A stretch of 18,566 bases of DNA from an uncultured Bacilli bacterium (GTDB taxonomy: Bacteria; Bacillota_I; Bacilli_A; RF39; UBA660), in assembly GCA_934130215.1 (NCBI GenBank), contig CAKOXR010000015.1, positions 1 to 18,566 of the forward strand, read 5' to 3'. The position numbers and the translations under genes were made by a program. Below are positions 6,862-14,582 of the stretch, piece after piece; the first letter of the stretch is position 1; every line of letters starts with the position of its first letter. The notes under the pieces are model-generated. The model saw nothing but the letters and a program-made list of their open reading frames with translations. It was not told the DNA's origin and searched no databases.

Positions 6862-9177
6862 ATGATTAAAGAAAACTTACCAGTAATTATACTTAAAGGA
6901 ATGATATTACTTCCAAATAATGAAATAAGATTAGAATTTGATAATACACCAAGTTCTAATGTAATAGATATAGCAGAAATGTTTCATGATAATGAAATAT
7001 TAATCGTAAATCAAAACAATCCCTTAGAAGAAACACCAGATAAAACAGATTTACCTAAAATAGGAATTATTTCTAAAATAACCCATAAAGTAGAACTTCC
7101 AAATGGTAAAATAAGAATAATAATTAAAGGAATAAAAAGAGCAAATATTCATGAATATTTAAATCATACTTCTGATATTATAGAATCTATAGTATCAGAA
7201 ATTGAAAATATAAAAATTAATAATTCTGAAGAAGAAGTTATAATTAAAAAATTATACCAAGAAGTAGAAAAATATATAAAATCTGTTCCATATATTAGTA
7301 ATTCTGTTTTATCTTTAATAATAAATATTAGAGATTTATCAAAAATAACAGATATAATAGCACTTCAATTACCATTATCTTTAGAAAGAAAAAAAGAATA
7401 TTTATTTGAAATAGATCCTAAAAAAAGAGCTGAAATGCTTCTTGAAGATATTTATAAAGAAGAAGAAATGTTCAAAATTGAAAAAGAAATAGATGATAAG
7501 GTAAAAAAAGATATTGATAATAATCAAAAAGAATATATTTTAAGAGAAAAAATAAAAGCAATTCAAGAAGAATTAGGAGATCTTTCATATAAAGAACTTG
7601 AAATAGAAAATTTAAGAAAAGATATTGCTCTTATAGATGCACCATCAAATATAAAAGAAAGACTTAAAACAGAACTTCAAAAATTAAGTATATCAAATTC
7701 AGCATCTCCTGAATTAACAACAATTAGAAATTATATTGATTGGTTATTAAATATACCTTGGAATAAAGAAACAATTGATAATTTTGATTTAATAGATGCA
7801 AGAAAAAAATTAGATAAAACACATTCTGGATTAGAAAGTGTTAAAATAAGAATAATTGAATATTTAGCAGTAAAACAAAGAAAAGAAAACTTAAAAAGTC
7901 CAATTATATGTTTAGTAGGACCACCAGGAGTAGGAAAAACATCTCTTGCATATTCAATAGCAAATGCTATTAATCGTAATTTTGCTAAAATTTCATTAGC
8001 GGGTATATCAGATGAAGCTGAAATATTAGGTCATAGAAAAACATATATTGGATCAAGTCCAGGAAGAATAGTATCAGCACTAAAAAAGTCAGGAAGTATA
8101 AATCCAGTTATATTAATTGATGAAATTGATAAAATGTCAAAAGATTATAAAGGAGATCCAGCATCAGCACTTTTAACAGTACTAGATCCAGAACAAAATA
8201 AATATTTTAGTGATAATTATATAGAAGAAGAAATAGATTTATCAAAAGTAATATTTATAACAACCGCAAATTATATTAATCAAATACCTGAAGCATTAAA
8301 AGATAGATTAGAAATAATCAATTTACCAGGATATACTGAATATGAAAAAATAAGTATCGCAAAAAATTATTTATTACCAAAAATATATGAAAATCATGGA
8401 ATAAAAGATGAAATAATAATTAGTAATAAAATAATACAAGATATTATAAGAAGATATACAAAAGAATCTGGAGTTCGTGAATTAGATCGAATGTTATCAA
8501 CTATAGTTCGAAAAATAGTATCTAAAACAGTTATAAAAAAAGAAAAATTAGAAAAAACAATAATAACAGAAAAAAAATTAAATGAATATTTAGGAAATAA
8601 TAAATATGAAATTAATAATAAAATTATATCTGAAGTAGGAATTGTTAATGGACTTGCATATACACAAACTGGTGGAGATATAATTAATGTTGAAGTTACA
8701 TTTTATAAAGGAAATGGTAAATTAAAATTAACTGGTTCTTTAGGTAAAATAATGAAAGAATCAGCTGAAGTAGCACTCAGTTATATAAAAGCAAATCATG
8801 AAAAATTTGATATAGATTATCAACAATTATTAAAAAATGATATTCATATACATATACCAGATGGAGCAATGCCTAAAGAAGGACCAAGTGCAGGAATAAC
8901 GGTTACAACTGCTATAATAAGTGCTTTTAAAAATTATAAAATACCAAATACAATAGCTTTAACAGGAGAACTTAGTTTAAGAGGTCAAGTATTACCAATT
9001 GGAGCATTAAGAGAAAAATCATTTGGAGCAAGTAGAAACGGTATAAAAAAAATAATAATACCAGAAAAAAACAAAACAGATTTAACTGAAATACCGGATG
9101 AAATTAAAAAAAATATAACTTATATACCTGTTAACAATTATATAGATATATATAATATATTATTTAGGAGTGAATAA
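6862..9177 (+). CDS. lon: ATP-dependent protease Lon (LonA type)
   Basis: Lon is a cytosolic AAA+ serine protease that degrades damaged and regulatory proteins. The start at 6862 is chosen because GGGGAGG (6850-6856) lies 5 bases before it; an in-frame ATG at 6841 sits at about the predicted transcript start and has no site. The product is 771 aa, near the family's usual 770-810. Domains in order: an N-terminal substrate-binding domain (about 5-190) with a helical linker; an AAA+ module with Walker A GPPGVGKT (353-360) and Walker B VILIDEID (416-423); and a protease domain with PKEGPSAG carrying Ser676 and LREKS carrying Lys719. The 43-residue gap between them equals that of E. coli Lon (S679/K722). 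All catalytic residues are present. The next gene starts one base after the stop, so the two are probably cotranscribed. The absence of LonB-type membrane helices supports LonA. Confidence 0.97.
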   Translation: MIKENLPVIILKGMILLPNNEIRLEFDNTPSSNVIDIAEMFHDNEILIVNQNNPLEETPDKTDLPKIGIISKITHKVELPNGKIRIIIKGIKRANIHEYLNHTSDIIESIVSEIENIKINNSEEEVIIKKLYQEVEKYIKSVPYISNSVLSLIINIRDLSKITDIIALQLPLSLERKKEYLFEIDPKKRAEMLLEDIYKEEEMFKIEKEIDDKVKKDIDNNQKEYILREKIKAIQEELGDLSYKELEIENLRKDIALIDAPSNIKERLKTELQKLSISNSASPELTTIRNYIDWLLNIPWNKETIDNFDLIDARKKLDKTHSGLESVKIRIIEYLAVKQRKENLKSPIICLVGPPGVGKTSLAYSIANAINRNFAKISLAGISDEAEILGHRKTYIGSSPGRIVSALKKSGSINPVILIDEIDKMSKDYKGDPASALLTVLDPEQNKYFSDNYIEEEIDLSKVIFITTANYINQIPEALKDRLEIINLPGYTEYEKISIAKNYLLPKIYENHGIKDEIIISNKIIQDIIRRYTKESGVRELDRMLSTIVRKIVSKTVIKKEKLEKTIITEKKLNEYLGNNKYEINNKIISEVGIVNGLAYTQTGGDIINVEVTFYKGNGKLKLTGSLGKIMKESAEVALSYIKANHEKFDIDYQQLLKNDIHIHIPDGAMPKEGPSAGITVTTAIISAFKNYKIPNTIALTGELSLRGQVLPIGALREKSFGASRNGIKKIIIPEKNKTDLTEIPDEIKKNITYIPVNNYIDIYNILFRSE

Positions 9178-9178
9178 A

Positions 9179-10042
9179 ATGAATTCTAATTTTTGTTTAT
9201 ATCTCAATTTTTTAAAGGAATTAGTTACTTCTATTAGTAATTATGAACATTATGGAATAGATGAATCATATTATGCTTTAAGTATTTTAAATAAAGTTGT
9301 AAAAGAAAATAAAGGTTTATTTTCTTTATATCCAGAATCATTAAAAAATTATAAAAAAATAGTTCATTTATTAAGTAAAAATACAAATATAGAGGTATTA
9401 AGAGCAAATACATATATACTAGAACTAGAAAATAATCCATTTTCAAAAGAAGAATATATTGAATACTTTAGTAAACTTCATGAATTAAATAATATTGATA
9501 TAAAAGAAATGATTATATTTGATAATGATATATTGCCATATATAATATATCATGATACATTTTATGATGCTAAATATGATAACCCAATATTATTAAAAGG
9601 AGCATTAAATTATTTTTTAAAAATGAATCCTGAAAATAAAGCAATATATGATTCATTTAAAAGATATTATTATAATAAAAATTTAAATAAAAAAAAATCA
9701 ACATTAAAAATGTCTGAAATATTATATATTAAATCAAAATTAATCGAAGGACAATTAGAGGATATATCATTATTATATGAAGCAAAAGAATTTTTATATA
9801 AATTAAATACATATATAGATGATAATATAGGTTTATTATGTATATCAAAAGATATATTAAATAATTATCAAAAAATATTCGAACTTTTTTCAAGTTCAAA
9901 AAAAGAACTTAGAAATGAATATTCAAAATCATATTCTATAACAATGTTTATACAAAGTTTATCAGATGAAGAAAAAAATAATTTAGTTAAAACTTATAAA
10001 CAAAATAATAATGTTTTAATTTTCATAAAAAATAATGCATAA
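9179..10042 (+). CDS. Conserved-looking protein of unknown function downstream of lon
   Basis: A 287-aa product read from ATG 9179, set by TAGGAG (9165-9170) inside the end of lon; an in-frame GTG at 9170 would overlap that site. I do not recognise a family. It has no signal peptide or membrane helix. It appears largely helical and is rich in Asn, Lys, Tyr and Ile, with segments such as NYEHYGIDESYYALSILNKV and YIEYFSKLHELNNIDIKEMI. Base composition matches its neighbours, so there is no sign of recent transfer. It lies one base after lon and ends in its own terminator, so it is probably expressed from the lon promoter. It precedes spoVID; a sporulation role is possible only by position. Confidence 0.8.
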   Translation: MNSNFCLYLNFLKELVTSISNYEHYGIDESYYALSILNKVVKENKGLFSLYPESLKNYKKIVHLLSKNTNIEVLRANTYILELENNPFSKEEYIEYFSKLHELNNIDIKEMIIFDNDILPYIIYHDTFYDAKYDNPILLKGALNYFLKMNPENKAIYDSFKRYYYNKNLNKKKSTLKMSEILYIKSKLIEGQLEDISLLYEAKEFLYKLNTYIDDNIGLLCISKDILNNYQKIFELFSSSKKELRNEYSKSYSITMFIQSLSDEEKNNLVKTYKQNNNVLIFIKNNA

Positions 10043-10056
10043 ACATTATTTTTTTT
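10027..10056 (+). terminator. Rho-independent terminator ending the lon operon
   Basis: AATAATG (10031-10037) pairs with CATTATT (10044-10050), extended by A's upstream against the T tract (10049-10056). The left arm and loop contain the last codons and stop of the unknown gene. Confidence 0.7.
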
Positions 10057-10064
10057 CATATAGT
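10037..10064 (+). promoter_or_regulatory. Candidate sigma-E-like promoter of spoVID
   Basis: GCATAAA (10037-10043), 13 bases, then CATATAGT (10057-10064) partly fits the B. subtilis sigma-E pattern (about KMATATT-N13/14-CATACAMT; 5 of 7 and 6 of 8 positions). spoVID is sigma-E controlled in B. subtilis. It overlaps the preceding terminator and the match is imperfect. Confidence 0.25.
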
Positions 10065-10085
10065 TTAATGAAAAGGAGAAAAATT

Positions 10086-10757
10086 ATGAAAAAATTTATA
10101 CCATTTAAAAAAGAAATACAATTTAAAACCCAAGTAGCAGAAATAACAAGTATATCACTTGAACACAATATTCATAAATGTAATGATAATGAAATAAGTG
10201 GTAATTTTATAATAAGCGGAGAATATAAAATAAATGATACAAGTACTCAAACAAAGGACTTTAAGTTTGATTTACCATTTAGTATTGAAATGAGTGATAT
10301 ATATGATATTGAAAATGTAACAATCGATATAGATGATTTTTATTATGAAATAAAAAATATGGAAACTTTAGAAGTAAATATTACTTTATTAATTGATAAA
10401 ATAATTGAAAAACCTTTAATTAAAGAAGATAGATTAATCGGAGAAATAAAAGAAGAATGTTATGAACCAGAAGAACCAGTAGAACTTGAAAAAGAAATTG
10501 ATAAAAATAAAGAAATTGATAGAAATGATAAAGAAATTGATAAACAAGAAAATGATAAAAATGAAAAAGAACAAAAAAATATATTTTCATTTCAAGAAGA
10601 TGATGAATATAGTAAATATATAGTATATATAGTAAGGGAAAATGATACAATTGATACCATATTAGAAAAATATAAAATAACAATTGATAAACTAAAAGAA
10701 TATAATGATTTAAAAACAGTACAAAAAGGAGATAAAATAATTATCCCAAATGTATAG
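10086..10757 (+). CDS. spoVID: Short SpoVID-like spore coat encasement protein with C-terminal LysM
   Basis: In B. subtilis SpoVID guides coat proteins around the forespore, binds the basement protein SpoIVA, and carries a C-terminal LysM. The product here is 223 aa from ATG 10086 (AAGGAG at 10073-10078); B. subtilis SpoVID is about 575 aa. Residues 4-110 match the SpoVID N-terminal domain, including the segment AEITSISLEHNI (18-29) followed by ISGNFIISGEY (37-47). Residues 125-175 form an acidic, low-complexity linker with repeats of KEIDKN type. Residues 178-222 are a LysM domain (YIVYIVRENDTIDTILEKYK ... KGDKIIIPNV). The large middle part of the Bacillus protein is missing. The next gene overlaps it by 8 bases and is YsxE/CotS-like, the same pairing as in B. 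subtilis, which strengthens the call. Without that context, a generic LysM protein would be the alternative. Confidence 0.75.
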   Translation: MKKFIPFKKEIQFKTQVAEITSISLEHNIHKCNDNEISGNFIISGEYKINDTSTQTKDFKFDLPFSIEMSDIYDIENVTIDIDDFYYEIKNMETLEVNITLLIDKIIEKPLIKEDRLIGEIKEECYEPEEPVELEKEIDKNKEIDRNDKEIDKQENDKNEKEQKNIFSFQEDDEYSKYIVYIVRENDTIDTILEKYKITIDKLKEYNDLKTVQKGDKIIIPNV

Positions 10758-11637
10758 AATTAGACCTTTACTAGAAAAAAGTAATCTAAAACCTATAAAA
10801 TATATTAAAAAAAATTCGGTTTATATAATTGAAACAAAAGATAATAAATATGTAATTAAAGAAAATAAAAATAATTATATATTAGACTATTTAAAATCAA
10901 GAAATTTTGATTATATACCAAAAATATTAAACCAAGAAGGAACATATCAATTAACTGAATACATTGAAGAAATAAATGTACCAGAAGATCAAAAAATATT
11001 TGATTTAATTGATATTGTTTCTCTTTTACATTATAAAACAACATTTTTTAAAGAAACAGATTCAACATATTATAAAGGATTATATGAAGATATAATAGGG
11101 AATATAGACTACCTTAAAAATTATTATGATGACTTAATAACAATAATAGATACAAAAGAATTTATGGCTCCACATGAATATATAATAGCACGAAATATAA
11201 GCAAAATCTATCAAACACTTTCTTTTGCCAAAGCCGAAATAGAAAAATGGTACGAAGAAGTAAAAGATCTAAAAAAAAGAAGACTAGTAGTACTCCATAA
11301 CAATCTAGAACTCTCTCATTTTATAAGAAATGAAGAATCATACCTAATAAGCTGGAATAAAGCAAAATTTGATAACCCAATATTTGACCTATATAAATTA
11401 TATAAAAAATGCGGAAATCAATTTGATTTTGGATCATTATTAATAAAATATGAAAAAAAATATCCACTTTTAGACCATGAAAGAAGATTTTTATTTATAT
11501 TAATGTCTTTACCAGAAGAATTTAATTTAAAAGGAAATAATTATATAAAAGCAACTAAAGTAAGTGAAAGAATAGATTTAATTTATAAAACAGAAAATAT
11601 TATATTACCATATTATACGGAAGAAAGAAAAAACTAA
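10750..11637 (+). CDS. YsxE/CotS-family spore coat protein with a kinase-like fold
   Basis: A 295-aa product whose ATG (10750) lies within the end of spoVID, suggesting translational coupling. It has the outline of an aminoglycoside-phosphotransferase/CotS-type kinase: an N-lobe with YVIKENKNNYILDYL (34-48; the Lys resembles the ATP-lysine) and a C-lobe with a catalytic-loop equivalent VVLHNNLELSHFI (180-192), then SYLISWNKAKFDNPIFDLYK (197-216). Active members read HGDxHxxN and DFE/DWE in these places. Here they are HNNLELS and SWN, so both catalytic and metal-binding Asp are missing and it is probably a pseudokinase. ysxE follows spoVID directly in B. subtilis, where it is coat-associated; the order here makes a YsxE orthologue the best call. 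It probably acts in the mother cell during coat assembly. Its last 33 bases overlap a convergent small gene. Confidence 0.72.
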   Translation: MYRIRPLLEKSNLKPIKYIKKNSVYIIETKDNKYVIKENKNNYILDYLKSRNFDYIPKILNQEGTYQLTEYIEEINVPEDQKIFDLIDIVSLLHYKTTFFKETDSTYYKGLYEDIIGNIDYLKNYYDDLITIIDTKEFMAPHEYIIARNISKIYQTLSFAKAEIEKWYEEVKDLKKRRLVVLHNNLELSHFIRNEESYLISWNKAKFDNPIFDLYKLYKKCGNQFDFGSLLIKYEKKYPLLDHERRFLFILMSLPEEFNLKGNNYIKATKVSERIDLIYKTENIILPYYTEERKN

Positions 11638-11778
11638 GAAACCCATAAAAACAAATAATAAAAATATATTAAACCTTGTTAAAACAAAAAAAGCAATTAA
11701 AAATTGATAAAACAATAAAACAGAAAAAATAGAAGCAAGAATCCACCAAATCATTCTACCAGAACACCATCTTCTCAT
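11605..11778 (-). CDS. Small two-helix membrane protein (57 aa)
   Basis: Read from ATG at 11778, with AGGTGA (11790-11785) 6 bases upstream; a GTG at 11787 overlaps that site and is not preferred. The product begins with a positive, Trp/Cys-containing head (MRRWCSGRMIWW) followed by two hydrophobic helices (about 12-34 and 37-57) and a very short C-terminus. It lies 44 bases after the penicillin-binding protein gene on the same strand and could be its operon partner. Its 3' end overlaps ysxE by 33 bases on the opposite strand. No family is recognised. A real gene is favoured by the ribosome binding site, position and typical membrane-protein pattern, but hydrophobic runs arise easily in AT-rich DNA. 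Confidence 0.5.
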   Translation of the reverse strand: MRRWCSGRMIWWILASIFSVLLFYQFLIAFFVLTRFNIFLLFVFMGFLVFSFFRIIW

Positions 11779-11822
11779 AATAATCACCTAATATAGTATA
11801 TGAAAAATAAAATAAAAAGTAA

Positions 11823-13700
11823 CTATTTAGGTTCTGTACCCTTTAAATAATATAATATTCTCTTATGTAAAGAATCATTACTAGCAATATTGCCATTTAT
11901 AGGATCCATAATTAAACCAACAACATTATCAGGAATACTATACCAATCATCCTTTTTGTTATATTTTTCCATAATATCAATCCATATTTGTTTTAAAGCA
12001 TAACTATTATTACCATCAGTATCTCTATTATCATCATAACCAATCCAACCACCAAGTAAATAATTAGGATTATATCCAAAAAGTAAATTATCTTTATCAG
12101 TAGTACCACTTTTTATAGAATACTTTTTACTTAATTGACCTCTAAAACTAATACAAGTAGGATAAGCATAATCAATTAATTCACTAGCATATGTACCAGT
12201 TAATAATTCATTTAAAATAAAAACAATACTCTTATCTAAAACTAATTCCTTTTTTTCTTTATGTTTATATAAAACATTACCATCCTCATCCTCTATTTTT
12301 TCAATAAAATAAGGTTTAATCTTATAACCCAAATTAGCAAGAGTTCCATAACCCTCCATCATTTCCATTAAATTAATCTCAGTACTACCAAGAGCTAAAG
12401 AAGGAACAGTACTACTATTGCTATCAACACCAATTCTCTTTAAAGTATTAACTAAAACATCTTGCCCTAAAAAAAGATGAGTTTTAACAGCATAAATATT
12501 ATCAGAATAAGCAATAGCAGCAGCAAGAGTAATATTCTTATTACCATATATATTTGCATAATTATGAGGAGTATAAGATTCATGATCACCAAAAACAAAA
12601 GTAGTTTCTTCACTAGTAAAAGTACTAGAAGAAGTAAAACCATTTTCAAGAGCAGCATAATATAGAAAAGGCTTTATAGAAGAACCAACCTGTCTTTTTG
12701 AACTAATAGCACGATTAAACTCACTTTTTAAATAATTTTTTCCACCAATTAAACCTTTAACACTACCATTATTAGGATCAGTTAAAACAAGAGCAACCTC
12801 AGCATCATTTTTAATATATTTTAAACTATCTTCCATAATCTTTTGACAAGAAATATCTAAAGTTGTATATATTTTTAAAGAACCAACATCTAAAAAGGAT
12901 AAAGGAAGATCCATATTATTAAGTTCATTCATAACAGCATTTTGAAAATACATTAAAGTCTTTAATTTATCAGTACTATAAGCACCATAATAACTTAATT
13001 TTTCATCTAAAGCATTATTCTTTTCACTTTCACTAATATATTTATTATTAATCATTGAATTTAAAACAACCTTTTGTCTATTTAAAGCATTTTCTTCATA
13101 ATTGATAGGAGAATAATAAGTAGGAGACTTAGGAATACCAGCAAGAATAGAAGCCTCTGCCAAACTAAGATCACTTGATGATTTATTAAAATAAAAATGA
13201 CTAGCATTTTCAATACCAAAAATACCACCATAATTAATAGTATTTAAATAAACCTCTAAAATCTCATCCTTTGAATAATGAGTTTCAATCCTAACAGTAA
13301 GCCAAGCTTCCTTAATCTTCCTTTCCCAAGTTTGATCAAAATTTAAAAACAAATTCTTAGCAAGTTGTTGTGTAATAGTAGAAGCACCTTGTATAGAATT
13401 ACTAGTTAAATTATTTAAAAAAGATTTACCAATTCTTAAATAATCAAAACCCATATGATTATAAAAATTTTTATCCTCCAAAGAAATAGTTGCATTAACC
13501 AAATAAGGAGAAATATCCTCTAATCTAGCCCATTTATCAGATGAAGCTGAAAATCTATTATTATTAGAATCATAAAATTCATATTTATTCGCACCATTAA
13601 TAATTAAAATCGGTGAAAATGAAGCCAAAATGTAAATAGATGTTAAAATAAACATAAATAAAATAAAAATGAAAAACCCTATATAAAATAACCTTTTCAT
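11823..13700 (-). CDS. Class A (bifunctional) penicillin-binding protein
   Basis: This enzyme polymerises lipid II into glycan strands and crosslinks the peptides, at the outer face of the membrane. The product is 625 aa from ATG 13700; AGGTG (13710-13706) precedes it and overlaps an alternative GTG at 13709. Residues 5-30 are the membrane anchor. Residues 55-230 are the GT51 glycosyltransferase, with catalytic Glu75 in LEDKNFYNH and QGASTITQQLAKN (104-116). Residues 270-590 are the transpeptidase: active serine motif SSIK (Ser340-Lys343), SDN (399-401) and KSG (530-532) where most family members have KTG. The family is sure; which B. subtilis paralogue (PbpF, PonA, PbpD or PbpG) it matches is not resolved. 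It is transcribed away from rpoE. No convincing promoter was found in its 178-base upstream region. Confidence 0.94.
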   Translation of the reverse strand: MKRLFYIGFFIFILFMFILTSIYILASFSPILIINGANKYEFYDSNNNRFSASSDKWARLEDISPYLVNATISLEDKNFYNHMGFDYLRIGKSFLNNLTSNSIQGASTITQQLAKNLFLNFDQTWERKIKEAWLTVRIETHYSKDEILEVYLNTINYGGIFGIENASHFYFNKSSSDLSLAEASILAGIPKSPTYYSPINYEENALNRQKVVLNSMINNKYISESEKNNALDEKLSYYGAYSTDKLKTLMYFQNAVMNELNNMDLPLSFLDVGSLKIYTTLDISCQKIMEDSLKYIKNDAEVALVLTDPNNGSVKGLIGGKNYLKSEFNRAISSKRQVGSSIKPFLYYAALENGFTSSSTFTSEETTFVFGDHESYTPHNYANIYGNKNITLAAAIAYSDNIYAVKTHLFLGQDVLVNTLKRIGVDSNSSTVPSLALGSTEINLMEMMEGYGTLANLGYKIKPYFIEKIEDEDGNVLYKHKEKKELVLDKSIVFILNELLTGTYASELIDYAYPTCISFRGQLSKKYSIKSGTTDKDNLLFGYNPNYLLGGWIGYDDNRDTDGNNSYALKQIWIDIMEKYNKKDDWYSIPDNVVGLIMDPINGNIASNDSLHKRILYYLKGTEPK

Positions 13701-13753
13701 ATATATCACCTATAATAATTTGTACATTTTTATTAAAAAATATTATAAAAATA

Positions 13754-13782
13754 GTGATTTTTTTTTTTATGTATGCTATAAT
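13754..13782 (+). promoter_or_regulatory. Extended -10 promoter of rpoE
   Basis: TGCTATAAT (13774-13782) is an extended -10 with perfect TATAAT. The -35, GTGATT at 13754-13759 with a 17-base spacer, is weak, as is usual for extended -10 promoters. A leader of about 90 bases follows in which I see no clear structure. Confidence 0.55.
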
Positions 13783-13878
13783 TAGACGCGACAAGCAATT
13801 ATATTAAAAATAAGCATATAATAAAATGTCATAAGTATAGAAAAAATTACAAATGAATATATTAAGTATGGAGGATTT

Positions 13879-14289
13879 ATGAAATTAAAAGACTTAACAA
13901 AAGAAGAGTTAAAAACTCTATCATATACCGATTTAACTAATATGGTATTAAAAGAATCTAAAAAACCAATCTCAACACCATTAATATTCAAAAAAATATG
14001 TGAACTTTTAGATTATACTGAAAGTGATTACGAAAACAAAATAGGGGACTATTATACATCATTAACACTAGATAAAAGATTCGTTTTATTAGATTCACAT
14101 GAATGGGATTTAAGAGAAAGACATAAAGTCCAACTAGATGTAGATGACGAAGAAGAAGCAGATTCAGAAGAAATGGAATCAGAAGAAACAGAAGACGAAG
14201 AAGAACTAGATGATGATATTGATGATGATATTGATGATGATGACCTAGATGACATGTCTATCGTTGATGAAGATGAAGAAGAAATTTAA
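13879..14289 (+). CDS. rpoE: DNA-directed RNA polymerase delta subunit
   Basis: Delta is a Bacillota-specific RNA polymerase subunit that increases transcription specificity and enzyme recycling. The product is 136 aa from ATG 13879 (GGAGG at 13870-13874); B. subtilis delta is 173 aa. Residues 1-80 are the HARE-HTH domain (MKLKDLTKEELKTLSYTDL ... GDYYTSLTLDKRFVLLDSHEWDLRERHK). Residues 88-136 are an almost wholly Asp/Glu tail with DDDID-type repeats, as expected for the disordered C-terminal arm. It sits alone between a promoter and a strong terminator. In B. subtilis rpoE precedes pyrG; here the reductase operon follows instead. Confidence 0.93.
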   Translation: MKLKDLTKEELKTLSYTDLTNMVLKESKKPISTPLIFKKICELLDYTESDYENKIGDYYTSLTLDKRFVLLDSHEWDLRERHKVQLDVDDEEEADSEEMESEETEDEEELDDDIDDDIDDDDLDDMSIVDEDEEEI

Positions 14290-14303
14290 AAAAATAAAAA
14301 ATC

Positions 14304-14340
14304 AAAATATTTAAAAATTAACTTTTTTAAATATTTTTTT
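14304..14340 (+). terminator. Rho-independent terminator of rpoE
   Basis: A perfect 14-bp A/T stem (14304-14317 with 14324-14337) closes a 6-base loop (TTAACT) and runs into T's ending at 14340. Confidence 0.75.
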
Positions 14341-14514
14341 ATTATCTAATTTTATTAAAAACCTTATAAAATAAGGGAAAACTAAAAATATCAAAAAATA
14401 AAAAAGGTAAAAAAATCGAAAAATCAAAAATGTAAATATTTTGAAAATGTCAAAAAAATATTTTTTTATAAATTCTATATAATATAAGGGATAATAGAAA
14501 AATTCATCAAAAAA
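14341..14514. other. A-rich spacer between rpoE and the reductase promoter
   Basis: About 175 bases, strongly A-rich on the plus strand. A perfect TATAAT lies at 14478-14483 without a -35. A 69-codon minus-strand reading frame crosses it but has no ribosome binding site and only Phe/Ile/Tyr-rich low complexity. I see no other element here. Confidence 0.5.
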
Positions 14515-14526
14515 GAACATATGTTC
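14515..14526. promoter_or_regulatory. Candidate LexA (SOS) operator upstream of nrdD
   Basis: A perfect 12-bp palindrome, GAACATATGTTC, flanked by A and G. It matches the Bacillus/Bacillota LexA box (CGAAC-N4-GTTCG) at 13 of 14 positions. It ends 2 bases before the -35 of the nrdD promoter, where a bound repressor would block RNA polymerase. No lexA gene is in the window. Confidence 0.55.
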
Positions 14527-14528
14527 GC

Positions 14529-14556
14529 TTGATTTTGAAACTTACTATAGTATAAT
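14529..14556 (+). promoter_or_regulatory. SigA-type promoter of the nrdD operon
   Basis: TTGATT (14529-14534), a 16-base spacer, and a perfect TATAAT (14551-14556). A second 10-bp palindrome (TACTATAGTA, 14543-14552) spans the spacer and first bases of the -10. It does not match the NrdR box consensus. Confidence 0.6.
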
Positions 14557-14582
14557 TTACTTAGAAAGTGAAGGAGAGAAAA

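Noticed and set aside
14311..14520. A 69-codon minus-strand ORF upstream of nrdD
   Set aside because: No ribosome binding site, extreme Phe/Tyr/Ile low complexity, and it crosses the rpoE terminator and the palindrome; it is a by-product of A-rich plus-strand DNA.
14541..14560. NrdR box at the nrdD promoter
   Set aside because: The palindrome TACTATAGTA has only a CTATAG core and lacks the longer NrdR consensus and the second, helically phased copy.
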